A stretch of DNA of 8,158 bases from Dehalococcoidia bacterium (GTDB taxonomy: Bacteria > Chloroflexota > Dehalococcoidia > SZUA-161). Each line of letters opens with the position of its first letter. The first letter of the stretch is position 1. Positions 1 to 5,163 of the stretch are shown piece by piece. The position numbers and the translations under genes are program-made. The notes below the pieces were generated by a model. The model had not been told where the DNA came from. It saw only the letters and a program-made list of their open reading frames with translations, and did not search any database. The stretch covers positions 1 through 8,158 of the forward strand of contig SOKG01000004.1 of assembly GCA_004376205.1 (NCBI GenBank). Direction: 5' to 3'.

Positions 1-102
1 GCGGCGGCGGTCCTGGCCGACTCCATCTTCCACTTCGGGGAAATATCTATACCCCAAGCCAAAAGATACCTTAAGGGAAGGGGAATACCAGTGAGGAGAT
101 AA
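1..102 (+). CDS. hisF: HisF C-terminus (partial): imidazole glycerol phosphate synthase cyclase subunit
   Basis: The first 33 codons of the window, ending in TAA at 100-102, read as the C-terminal end of HisF. Visible family features are the run LADSIFHFGE followed by IPQAKRYLKGRGIPVR, which form the last strand and helix of the HisF (beta/alpha)8 barrel. HisF uses ammonia delivered by HisH to convert PRFAR to imidazole glycerol phosphate and AICAR in histidine synthesis. The 5' part lies outside the window. The stop is 26 bases before gdhA on the same strand, so read-through into gdhA is possible. The segment is GC-rich (37 of the first 60 bases by hand count), unlike gdhA. The identity is clear despite the short length because this tail is strongly conserved. 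Confidence 0.85.
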   Translation, partial: AAAVLADSIFHFGEISIPQAKRYLKGRGIPVRR

Positions 103-128
103 AGAGGAAACGGAGGAGATGAAAGAAT

Positions 129-1376
129 ATGGCAAATCAAAACCCATTTGAAATTGCACAAAAACAGCTGGACGCTTGTGCAGAGATTATCAGGTTGGAC
201 CCAAATGCGCATGCAATTCTTCGCGTCCCGATGCGTGAACTTCATGTATCACTGCCGGTTCGTATGGATGATGGCTCTGTCAGAGTATTTCAGGGATTCA
301 GAGTTCAATACAATGATGCCAGAGGCCCAACAAAGGGAGGTATTCGATTCCATCCTGATGAAACGATTGATACGGTGCGTGCACTAGCAGCTTGGATGAC
401 TTGGAAGTGTGCCCTTCTTGACCTGCCTCTCGGAGGAGCAAAAGGAGGGGTTATCTGCGATCCCAAACAGATGTCCAAAGGTGAGTTGGAACGTTTAAGT
501 CGGGCATATATACAAGGTGAATACCAGTTCATCGGTCCAGATAAGGATATCCCTGCCCCTGATGTCTATACGAATCCGCAGGTTATGGCTTGGATGATGG
601 ATGAGTACTCAAAAATTGCAGGGAAGAATCAATTTGGTGTTATTACTGGTAAACCACTGAGCATGGGTGGTTCTGCGGGGCGCGGTGATGCAACAGCTCG
701 TGGTGGTTGGTACACTGTTCGTGAAGCTGCCAAAGAATGCGGCGTAGACCTTAAAGATGCCACCGTTGCCATACAAGGCTATGGGAATGCTGGGTATGGT
801 GCAGCTTGCCTGGGTAAAGCTCTATTTGGCTCTAGGATAGTAGCTATTAGTGACAGCAAAGGAGGCATATTCAGTAAAGAAGGTCTTGGGCCAGAGGCGG
901 TTGGTGAACATAAGGCCAAAACCACCTCGGTAATTAACTTCCCAGACACTAAACCTATTTCCAATGAAGAACTGCTGGGGCTCGAAGTGGATATACTCAT
1001 GCCTGCTGCATTAGAAAGTGTTATCACCGAAAAGAATGCCCCGAGCATTAAAGCTAAGATCCTCGCGGAGTTAGCCAACGGGCCAACTACACCAGAGGCA
1101 GATGATATTCTGTATAAAAATGGTGTTCATGTGATACCGGATTTCTTATGTAATGCCGGCGGAGTAACAGTTTCATATTTTGAGATGGTGCAGAACTTCT
1201 ACATGTATTATTGGGAAGAAAAAGAAGTTCACGAACGCTTAGATAGGAAAATGACTATCGCCTATCACTCAGTACTAGATGCCTCTAAAAAGTACAATGT
1301 AAACATGCGACAGGCTGCTTATGTGGTTGCTGTTGAACGTGTAGTTGAAGCAATGAAACTTCGTGGCTGGGTTTAG
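129..1376 (+). CDS. gdhA: Glutamate dehydrogenase (Glu/Leu/Phe/Val dehydrogenase family)
   Basis: A 415-residue, full-length hexameric-type glutamate dehydrogenase. It reversibly oxidises glutamate to 2-oxoglutarate and ammonium with NAD(P) in the cytoplasm. The N-terminal substrate domain carries KGGIR (lysine 69), the MTWKCALLDLP segment (lysine 93), the catalytic GGAKGG (lysine 105) and the PAPDV aspartate (145). The C-terminal domain has the dinucleotide fold QGYGNAG at 216-222 with the strand-ending aspartate at about 242, then ANGPTTPEAD and FLCNAGGVTVSYFE. All expected key residues are present, so it should be active. The ATG follows a GGAGG at 112-116, a slightly long spacing of 12. 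It lies 26 bases after hisF. Sampled lines are 35-55% GC, against 55-67% in the next gene and about 62% in the hisF tail, so it may be acquired. Cofactor preference cannot be read with confidence. Confidence 0.95.
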   Translation: MANQNPFEIAQKQLDACAEIIRLDPNAHAILRVPMRELHVSLPVRMDDGSVRVFQGFRVQYNDARGPTKGGIRFHPDETIDTVRALAAWMTWKCALLDLPLGGAKGGVICDPKQMSKGELERLSRAYIQGEYQFIGPDKDIPAPDVYTNPQVMAWMMDEYSKIAGKNQFGVITGKPLSMGGSAGRGDATARGGWYTVREAAKECGVDLKDATVAIQGYGNAGYGAACLGKALFGSRIVAISDSKGGIFSKEGLGPEAVGEHKAKTTSVINFPDTKPISNEELLGLEVDILMPAALESVITEKNAPSIKAKILAELANGPTTPEADDILYKNGVHVIPDFLCNAGGVTVSYFEMVQNFYMYYWEEKEVHERLDRKMTIAYHSVLDASKKYNVNMRQAAYVVAVERVVEAMKLRGWV

Positions 1377-1426
1377 TTCGAGGGAGATTCGGAAAAGTCG
1401 TAACATCCCCCGAGCTTGAAAGAAGG

Positions 1427-2467
1427 GTGAAGGTATATAAGGACTGGTATCAGGGCTACGGGACGATGCTCGTTCAGGCGAACGTGGAGGATACCCGCCT
1501 TGGTGTCCCCGAATATGCCATAGAGAAACTCGGAGTTGAAGGTATCGAAATAAAGTGGGGGCAAGGCGCCAAATCCATTGGCGGAGAGGTTAAGCTGCCG
1601 ACCCTGGAGAGGGCCCTTGAACTCAAGGGAAGGGGATACTTGGTTCATCCCGACCCCGAAGATGCTGCGGTTCAAGAGGCTTATAAAGCCGGGGGAATAC
1701 GAGAATTCGAGACACACGCCCGCGTGGGGAGGGTAGACGAAGAGTCCTTCTTAAGAGAAGTAGAAAGGCTGAGGAGGATAGGTGCCAAGTATGTCACCCT
1801 TAAAACAGGCGCCTACAGAGCGCCAGATCTAGCTCGGGCGGTGAAATTCGCCTCCGAAGGCAAAATAGACCTCCTCACTGTGGACGGCGCTGGTGGCGGA
1901 ACCGGGATGAGCCCGTGGCGGATGATGAACGAATGGGGCATCCCTACAGTATATCTGGAAAGCCTTCTTCATAAATTCCTTAGCAGGCTTGATGAAAAAG
2001 GCGCATTTATTCCCAGTTGCGCTATCGCTGGCGGCATTGCCCTCGAGGATCATATCTTCAAGGCTTTAGCCCTGGGAGCGCCTTATATAAAGGCGGTATG
2101 TATGGGGCGAGCTACCCTTACCGCGGCTATGGTAGGGAAGACACAGGGGCAGCTTATCGAAGAGAAGTTTGGAAAGGATAGCGGATACAGGGAAGCCCTG
2201 TTGCGCACCTTCATCGGGGCGGCGCAACTGAGAGATAAATATGGGGAGGATTTTGAAAGGATTCCGCCAGCGGCAATAGCCATCTATACCTATTATGACA
2301 GGCTGGCCACTGGTCTGCGGCAGCTCATGGCGGGATGTCGTAAATTTGCCCTTAATTTTGTGAGCAGAGACGACCTCATAGCTCTGACGCGGGAGGCGGC
2401 GGATGTCTCTGGGATACCTTATGTAATGGAGGCGGATATGGAAGAGGTGGAGAGGATTTTAGGATAA
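1427..2467 (+). CDS. FMN-binding glutamate synthase-family protein, 5'-truncated
   Basis: A 346-codon open frame matching the FMN-barrel part of the stand-alone glutamate synthase-related family. The barrel motifs are VQANVEDTRLG (16-26), EIKWGQGAK (41-49), KTGAYRAPDLARA (126-138), TVDGAGGGTGMSP (151-163, phosphate/FMN loop) and AGGIALEDHIFKALALGAPY (201-220). The C-terminus ending in MEEVERILG looks complete. As I recall the family, members are about 500 residues and begin with a cysteine-bearing segment and the first barrel strands; both are absent here. Family-like sequence (GRFGKVVTSPELERR) extends in frame from 1379 to the GTG, but no start codon lies there, and the GTG at 1427 has its only purine-rich tract immediately adjacent. 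I read this as a gene that lost about 150-190 N-terminal codons. It could be a pseudogene or produce an inactive barrel fragment. Ammonia-dependent glutamate synthesis or another flavin redox role would be the ancestral job. Confidence 0.75.
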   Translation: MKVYKDWYQGYGTMLVQANVEDTRLGVPEYAIEKLGVEGIEIKWGQGAKSIGGEVKLPTLERALELKGRGYLVHPDPEDAAVQEAYKAGGIREFETHARVGRVDEESFLREVERLRRIGAKYVTLKTGAYRAPDLARAVKFASEGKIDLLTVDGAGGGTGMSPWRMMNEWGIPTVYLESLLHKFLSRLDEKGAFIPSCAIAGGIALEDHIFKALALGAPYIKAVCMGRATLTAAMVGKTQGQLIEEKFGKDSGYREALLRTFIGAAQLRDKYGEDFERIPPAAIAIYTYYDRLATGLRQLMAGCRKFALNFVSRDDLIALTREAADVSGIPYVMEADMEEVERILG

Positions 2468-2475
2468 ATTGGGTT

Positions 2476-2503
2476 CCCTGAAAAATCGCGAGATTTTTCA
2501 GGG
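2476..2503. repeat. Perfect 12-bp inverted repeat with GCGA tetraloop between glutamate-synthase-like gene and ferredoxin
   Basis: CCCTGAAAAATC and its exact reverse complement flank a GCGA loop, which is a GNRA-type tetraloop. It begins 9 bases after the upstream stop and ends just before the AGGAGG ribosome site of the ferredoxin gene. No T-tract follows on either strand, so it is not a classic terminator. It could be an RNA-stabilising or translation-tuning hairpin, or a copy of a dispersed palindrome. Confidence 0.8.
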
Positions 2504-2518
2504 CGAAGAGGAGGAGAG

Positions 2519-2740
2519 ATGCTGAAGTCGATATGCGCCAAATATTGCCCTGCACCCTTTTGCCAGGTTGCCTGCCCTGCAGGCGCTATCACCATCGCAG
2601 TCAAAGGCAAGAATAAGAATATTTGCCTTGACACGGATAAATGCAATGGATGTGGCATCTGCCGCATGATGTGCATGACCTTTAGCTGGGACAAAGTCCT
2701 TGAAAGGAAACTGCCCTGGATTTCATCCAGATCAGATTAG
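2519..2740 (+). CDS. Small two-cluster [4Fe-4S] ferredoxin-like protein
   Basis: A 73-residue protein with nine cysteines at 6, 10, 15, 19, 36, 42, 45, 48 and 52. The first group is spaced C-x3-C-x4-C-x3-CP, as in polyferredoxin subunits of the HycB/CooF type. The second is a standard CxxCxxCxxxC (42-52) but lacks the usual proline after the last cysteine. It would carry electrons in the cytoplasm, presumably between the neighbouring flavoprotein and the NuoF/NuoG-type subunits whose remnants follow. The ATG at 2519 follows AGGAGGAG at 2509-2516, a short spacing. The reading frame ends exactly where NuoF-like sequence begins (2740), so the final residues (about SSRSD) may be altered by the deletion that removed most of NuoF. 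The electron partner is inferred from context only. Confidence 0.75.
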   Translation: MLKSICAKYCPAPFCQVACPAGAITIAVKGKNKNICLDTDKCNGCGICRMMCMTFSWDKVLERKLPWISSRSD

Positions 2741-2876
2741 GCCTCGGATCGCCCCAAATCCAGTGCTTACTACCATCCGTTACTTTCGCCATGAATGTGA
2801 AGCGCATATCCGTGAAAAGCGATGCCCAGCCGGTGTGTACCAAGCACTTGCCTCAGCAGGAGCAGCCAATGGATAG
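2740..2876 (+). pseudogene. NuoF-type NADH-binding subunit, C-terminal remnant
   Basis: From 2754 the frame reads PNPVLTTIRYFRHE, then AHIREKRCPAGV, and stops at TAG 2874-2876. This is the signature C-terminal end of NuoF/HndC-type subunits, where the conserved region is GLGxxAPNPVLxTxRYFxxEYxAHIxxKRCPAGVC. The preceding GGCCTCGGATC would give GLGS in a frame one base off, so there is also a frameshift at about 2750. The FMN and NADH sites and most of the [4Fe-4S] ligands, about 400 or more residues, are missing. It directly abuts the ferredoxin stop codon. It cannot be functional and is evidence for a deleted NADH-linked redox subunit. Confidence 0.75.
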
Positions 2877-3077
2877 AATTGCCCTCAGCATTGACGGCCC
2901 GGATATGGTAGTCGATAGCGGAAGGAACCATTTTAGGGGCAGCGCTTAAGAACGGTATTTATATTCCCCATCTCTGTTATCATCCCGACTTAAGGCCCTC
3001 TGGAGCTTGCCGACTGTGTATCGTTGAGGTTGGCGATGGTCAGCTTGTGACCCCGTGCCGAACACCAGTGTAACAAG
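2869..3077 (+). pseudogene. NuoG/FdhA-type subunit, frameshifted N-terminal [2Fe-2S] domain remnant
   Basis: An ATG at 2869 overlapping the NuoF-remnant stop opens MDRIALSIDGPDMVVDSG. A one-base insertion near 2921-2926 then shifts the frame. The continuation, from ACC at 2927, reads TILGAALKNGIYIPHLCYHP, then DLRPSGACRLCIVEV and LVTPCRTPV. The four cysteines follow the C-x10-C-x2-C-x12-C plant-type [2Fe-2S] pattern of NuoG, hydrogenase and formate dehydrogenase alpha subunits. An in-frame TAA replaces the next codon at 3071-3073. The rest of the large subunit is gone and sequence of a different origin starts at about 3075. The NuoF-then-NuoG order with start/stop overlap is typical of such operons, so this was once co-transcribed with the genes upstream. 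Confidence 0.75.
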
Positions 3078-3194
3078 GAATGGCGGTTAGCACTGGAGGC
3101 ACTTCACACAAAGGTTTGGGTTGACGGCGACGTTATCACCATCGAGGGCTTAATCCCCATCGCAGATTTCGAACTACTGACACAACAATGGTGA
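3069..3194 (+). pseudogene. Probable large serine recombinase, C-terminal remnant
   Basis: In a frame different from the NuoG remnant, the bases from 3078 read EWRLALEALHTKVWVDGD, then VITIEGLIPIADFELLTQQ, and stop at TGA 3192-3194. The shape RLALEALxxKVWVDGxxxxITGxIP is what I recall from the extreme C-terminus of resolvase-type large serine recombinases in Chloroflexota genomes. That match is from memory and the fragment is only about 40 codons, so the call is tentative. The stop codon lies inside the start of the comM remnant on the other strand, which fits an integrase gene ending at an attachment junction. The catalytic N-terminal domain is absent from the window. Confidence 0.45.
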
Positions 3195-3285
3195 AGGCGG
3201 GGAGCCCTGAGGAGATATCCACCTCCACCTCAACGATGGCTCCCTCAAGCCCAACCACGGCACAGCTCATCACCTTGGCAAGCAT
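3184..3285 (-). pseudogene. comM: comM/yifB Mg-chelatase-like AAA protein, N-terminal remnant
   Basis: Read on the - strand from ATG at 3285, the bases give MLAKVMSCAVVGLEGA, then IVEVEVDISSGLPAFTIV. This is the highly conserved start of ComM/YifB (Mg-chelatase subunit ChlI-like, about 500 residues), a helicase-like protein of natural transformation. Family similarity stops abruptly after TIV, where GLPD is expected; the following bases read an unrelated VSVVRNLRW and soon a stop. The remaining 90% or more of the gene is not here. The break coincides with the end of the recombinase-like fragment on the + strand. No good ribosome site is visible before the ATG. Confidence 0.7.
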
Positions 3286-3486
3286 TTTTTCGAGCTATGG
3301 CCTCGACTATAGTGAATGGTGTTTCCGCTTTCTGTCCCTGTATTTAGGCTCTCGCTTTACATCCCCCTAACAGGGGTTCAGGGGTGAAACCCCTTTTTCG
3401 AGCTAATCCCTCGGTCTATGGGAAAGGCACCACTGCTATCGTAACCCCTGTCTAGGATGTCACTTTTTTAGGGTGGGTGGGACAAA
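3286..3486. other. Non-coding stretch between comM remnant and first pilin gene
   Basis: I find no convincing gene in these 200 bases. They contain the possible terminator at 3372-3398 and two copies of a 12-base direct repeat, TTTTTCGAGCTA, at 3286-3297 and 3394-3405. The first copy lies immediately upstream of the comM remnant's ATG. On the - strand this is also the 3' region of the first pilin gene, where I see no obvious terminator. Confidence 0.5.
3372..3398 (+). terminator. Possible rho-independent terminator after the decayed redox region
   Basis: AGGGGTT at 3372-3378 pairs with AACCCCT at 3388-3394, with a 9-base loop, and is followed directly by a run of five T (3394-3398). The 7-bp stem is GC-rich. 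It would stop + strand transcripts coming from the glutamate-synthase/ferredoxin region. The T-tract is short, so strength is uncertain. Confidence 0.45.
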
Positions 3487-3915
3487 TTAATCGGAGGGAC
3501 AGTTGCCCTCACTGGGCACCACATTTCCGCTGCCATCGATCCTCCAGTCAAAGTTGGCATCTGAAGCCGGCACAGCGATGATATAGTCTCCCACCAATGG
3601 GCCAGTCACTGGGTCTTCGAAAAACAGGCCACCGGGTTTGCCATCCTCGGTTGGCCAACTGTCGTTCTGGGAGTAATATGCGGACACAGCTCTCTGGAGC
3701 GAGTACTGGTCAGCCTCGCAGGCTGTCGTCTCGCCCCTGCCGATAAAATGGGTCAAGCTGAGGGCAACGGCGGCGGCCAGAACTGCGATTATGCTGACCA
3801 CAACGATCAGCTCCACCAGGGTGAACCCTTCTTTTCGAACAAAAGGCCACACTGAAGCAAATCTATTTCCGCTTTCTATGGCCTCAACAGGTCGTAACCC
3901 CTTTTTTTGAACCAA
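3487..3915 (-). CDS. Type IV prepilin-like protein 1
   Basis: A type IV pilin/pseudopilin. From the TTG at 3915 it is 142 residues. The class III signal RKEG|FTLVE puts peptidase cleavage after glycine 30 and gives glutamate 5 of the mature protein. A hydrophobic helix of about 25 residues follows, then a small globular domain with two cysteines (66 and 139) that could form the C-terminal disulfide loop. Both the TTG and a GTG at codon 22 (8-residue leader before F) lack a Shine-Dalgarno site, so the start is uncertain. The 30-residue leader is long and its first part does not look pilin-like. It is a paralogue of the pilin at 4469-4930, sharing the SLTxFIGxG, ADQxSLQxAVxAYY and PASD elements. 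It would be inserted in the inner membrane and processed by the peptidase encoded at 5835-6611. Whether it is the major pilin or a minor one is unknown. Confidence 0.75.
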   Translation of the reverse strand: MVQKKGLRPVEAIESGNRFASVWPFVRKEGFTLVELIVVVSIIAVLAAAVALSLTHFIGRGETTACEADQYSLQRAVSAYYSQNDSWPTEDGKPGGLFFEDPVTGPLVGDYIIAVPASDANFDWRIDGSGNVVPSEGNCPSD

Positions 3916-3960
3916 CGCCAGCAGCTACCACTCTACAGTTATACCATGTTTGATCGTGCT

Positions 3961-3990
3961 AAAGTACTATATGTTGGTCTCAGATGTCAA
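3961..3990 (-). promoter_or_regulatory. Possible sigma-70 promoter for prepilin gene 1
   Basis: On the - strand TTGACA (3990-3985) is followed after 18 bases by TACTTT (3966-3961). Transcription would begin near 3953, about 40 bases before the TTG start. The -35 is perfect and the -10 is mediocre. There is no experimental or comparative support. Confidence 0.35.
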
Positions 3991-4079
3991 CCCCTCGTAC
4001 TCGTTCAATACACTAGTGACAAATCACCTTTCCACTTTGCGAAGTGCGGTCTATCAGACCTCTGCGTGCTCGATCGAAG

Positions 4080-4107
4080 TCCCCTCTCCCTTCGAAGGGA
4101 GAGGGGA
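4080..4107. repeat. Perfect 28-base palindrome (14-bp arms)
   Basis: TCCCCTCTCCCTTC is followed immediately by its exact reverse complement. Related, imperfect sequence occurs at 5734-5754 in this window. The type resembles short dispersed palindromes common in Chloroflexota genomes. No T-tract follows, so it is not a standard terminator. Confidence 0.85.
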
Positions 4108-4115
4108 TGCTCTAA

Positions 4116-4138
4116 CTCCCTCCCGCCAAGGGAGGGAG
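4116..4138. repeat. Inverted repeat, 9-bp arms, 5-base loop
   Basis: CTCCCTCCC at 4116-4124 pairs with GGGAGGGAG at 4130-4138 around a GCCAA loop. It lies 8 bases after the larger palindrome and has the same pyrimidine/purine character, so the two may be one composite repeat unit. Confidence 0.75.
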
Positions 4139-4163
4139 GATTTGTTCTATCCCCTTCCTCCCC

Positions 4164-4217
4164 GAGATTGCTTCGTCGAGTTCCCTCACTTCGTTCGGGA
4201 CAAGCCTCGCAATGACA
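4164..4217 (-). repeat. Dispersed intergenic repeat (TGTCATTGCGAGG ... GAAGCAATCTC type)
   Basis: On the - strand the block starts TGTCATTGCGAGG, contains GAACGAAGTGAGGGAACTCG, and ends CGACGAAGCAATCTC. Blocks of this form recur between genes in many Chloroflexota and other environmental genomes. Here it is a single copy with a decayed echo (TTGCAATGA) near 4232. A second short family member may be the TGTCATTCTG pair at 5783-5825. The family assignment is from memory; the sequence itself is plain. Confidence 0.6.
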
Positions 4218-4289
4218 GGCGAAAGAGTGCCTTGCAATGATGGGAAGGTATCCCCCATCTACCTGAACGAGATCAGGGCTTCAAGGGGC

Positions 4290-4326
4290 AAAAATAGACA
4301 GCCCGAACCTATCAGGGCTGTCTATT
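4290..4326 (-). terminator. Rho-independent terminator of prepilin gene 2
   Basis: AATAGACAGCCC (4293-4304) and GGGCTGTCTATT (4315-4326) form a perfect 12-bp stem with a 10-base loop. On the - strand the stem runs into a T-tract (TATTTTTG, 4296-4289). It lies about 140 bases past the stop of the prepilin at 4469-4930, and no gene intervenes. Confidence 0.8.
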
Positions 4327-4468
4327 ATGTTAAGCACTTAACTCGCTTTTTACCTGTCAGCCTTGATCAGCAAAGAGCTGGTGTTACAACGTGCTGACCT
4401 CAGACGCTGGGCTCTTGGCGCTGTGCTCGGTCACGTTAGGTTAAGCGGCAGCCTTGGTCTATTGTCTC

Positions 4469-4930
4469 CTACCAGTTAGGAACGTCGGGAAGGCCTGGAC
4501 AGTCACCACCGGTAGTTGTGCCCACCACGCCGTCGTCACGCACCTCCCACCCGCACAGAGTATCAGAGGCCGGTTTCTCCAGCACAAAGGTCGGTGCCAG
4601 TCCTGGGCGGTTTACAGCCGGATCCGGGACATTATCCACCCAGGCGTCCCAGGCAATGTCCTGGGGATTACCATCCGTGGGTTGTGTTTCACATGGCCAA
4701 ACACCCTCAGTCGCGTAGTAGGCGAGCACCGCAGTCTGGAGGGAGCGCTGGTCTGCCCGGGCCGCTGCTTTCTGGCCTCCCCCTATAAACCCGGTGAGGC
4801 TCATGACTACGATGGCCACCAGGATGGCGATGATGCTCATCACGATGAGCAGCTCGATGAGGGTGAAGCCCCGCTTCCCGCCAATTCGCCGCCAGCCTCT
4901 TTTCTTCAGCATCTCCTTCATCTTATACAT
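4469..4930 (-). CDS. Type IV prepilin-like protein 2
   Basis: A 153-residue type IV prepilin. A basic leader (MYKMKEMLKKRGWRRIGGKRG) ends at glycine 21, and FTLIELLIVMSIIAILVAIV forms the mature N-terminus with glutamate 5 (residue 26). The globular part has cysteines at 80, 126 and 144, able to form at least one disulfide. The start is well supported by AAGGAGGTG at 4941-4949, 10 bases from the ATG, and by the promoter at 5011-5039. Termination is at 4290-4326, so it looks like a single-gene transcript. It shares SLTGFIGGG, ADQRSLQTAVLAYY, PASD and GDCP-type elements with prepilin 1. The peptidase at 5835-6611 would cleave it. Strong expression signals make it the better candidate for the major pilin, but that is inference. 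Confidence 0.88.
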   Translation of the reverse strand: MYKMKEMLKKRGWRRIGGKRGFTLIELLIVMSIIAILVAIVVMSLTGFIGGGQKAAARADQRSLQTAVLAYYATEGVWPCETQPTDGNPQDIAWDAWVDNVPDPAVNRPGLAPTFVLEKPASDTLCGWEVRDDGVVGTTTGGDCPGLPDVPNW

Positions 4931-4940
4931 CTCTCTCTTT

Positions 4941-4949
4941 CACCTCCTT
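4941..4949 (-). promoter_or_regulatory. Strong Shine-Dalgarno site of prepilin gene 2
   Basis: On the - strand AAGGAGGTG lies 10 bases upstream of the ATG at 4930. It is a near-perfect anti-16S match and fixes the start, in contrast to the paralogous prepilin 1, which has none. Confidence 0.85.
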
Positions 4950-5010
4950 CCTGCCTAGATAATTTTGTCTTTTTCCGTCCAATATTGTCCATTTCGCTCG
5001 TTTCTTATCC

Positions 5011-5039
5011 AAGATAGCACATAATTTTGAATATGTCAA
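5011..5039 (-). promoter_or_regulatory. Sigma-70-type promoter of prepilin gene 2, extended -10
   Basis: On the - strand a perfect -35 TTGACA (5039-5034) is followed after 17 bases by TATCTT (5016-5011), preceded by TGC, which makes an extended -10. Transcription would start near 5004 and leave a leader of about 73 bases. It lies in the region shared with the divergent LuxR-type gene. Confidence 0.7.
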
Positions 5040-5091
5040 TAAGGCATTAGTCCTAAGCCCATCGCTGTAGAATCCCTACAACTCCTGGCTC

Positions 5092-5121
5092 TTGCGTAGA
5101 AGCAAAGCTGAGTAGTATAAG
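5092..5121 (+). promoter_or_regulatory. Possible promoter of the LuxR-type regulator gene
   Basis: TTGCGT (5092-5097) and TATAAG (5116-5121) are 18 bases apart, 43 bases upstream of the ATG at 5164. A small inverted repeat, TGTAG-AATCC-CTACA, sits just upstream at 5066-5080 and could be an operator. Both calls are weak matches. Confidence 0.35.
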
Positions 5122-5163
5122 AGGGCTCTAATACCGGGGACGAAAGTTGGGGAGGCGATAGCA

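Larger units (their letters stand above)
3916..4288. other. Intergenic repeat-bearing region between the two prepilin genes
   Basis: No credible gene is seen in these bases. The open frames here have no family resemblance and run through palindromes. The stretch holds a possible - strand promoter (3961-3990), two strong inverted repeats (4080-4107 and 4116-4138) and a dispersed-repeat-like block (4164-4217). A weaker TTGCAATGA echo lies shortly after, at about 4232. Confidence 0.6.

Noticed and set aside
3188..3370. A 60-codon + strand open frame rich in Ser/Thr/Pro.
   Set aside because: It is the antisense of the comM N-terminal remnant followed by non-coding DNA and has no ribosome site.
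3325..3885. Shared 12-mer TTTCCGCTTTCT at about 3335 and 3873.
   Set aside because: A few 12-base matches are expected by chance in 8 kb and no longer similarity surrounds the copies.
4080..4140. Possible CRISPR-like repeats.
   Set aside because: The two hairpins differ in sequence, there is no regular spacer pattern and no cas gene.
3907..4397. Three overlapping + strand open frames of 61-102 codons.
   Set aside because: They run through palindromes and the dispersed repeat, have no family resemblance, and lack start signals.
3916..4468. Possible tRNA or other structured RNA gene in the pilin gap.
   Set aside because: I found no cloverleaf arms or T-loop (GTTCRANYC) in a consistent arrangement; the hairpins here are explained as repeats and a terminator.
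4454..5017. A 187-codon + strand open frame with shorter companions.
   Set aside because: It lies opposite the well-supported prepilin 2 gene and its promoter; the composition is that of a shadow frame.
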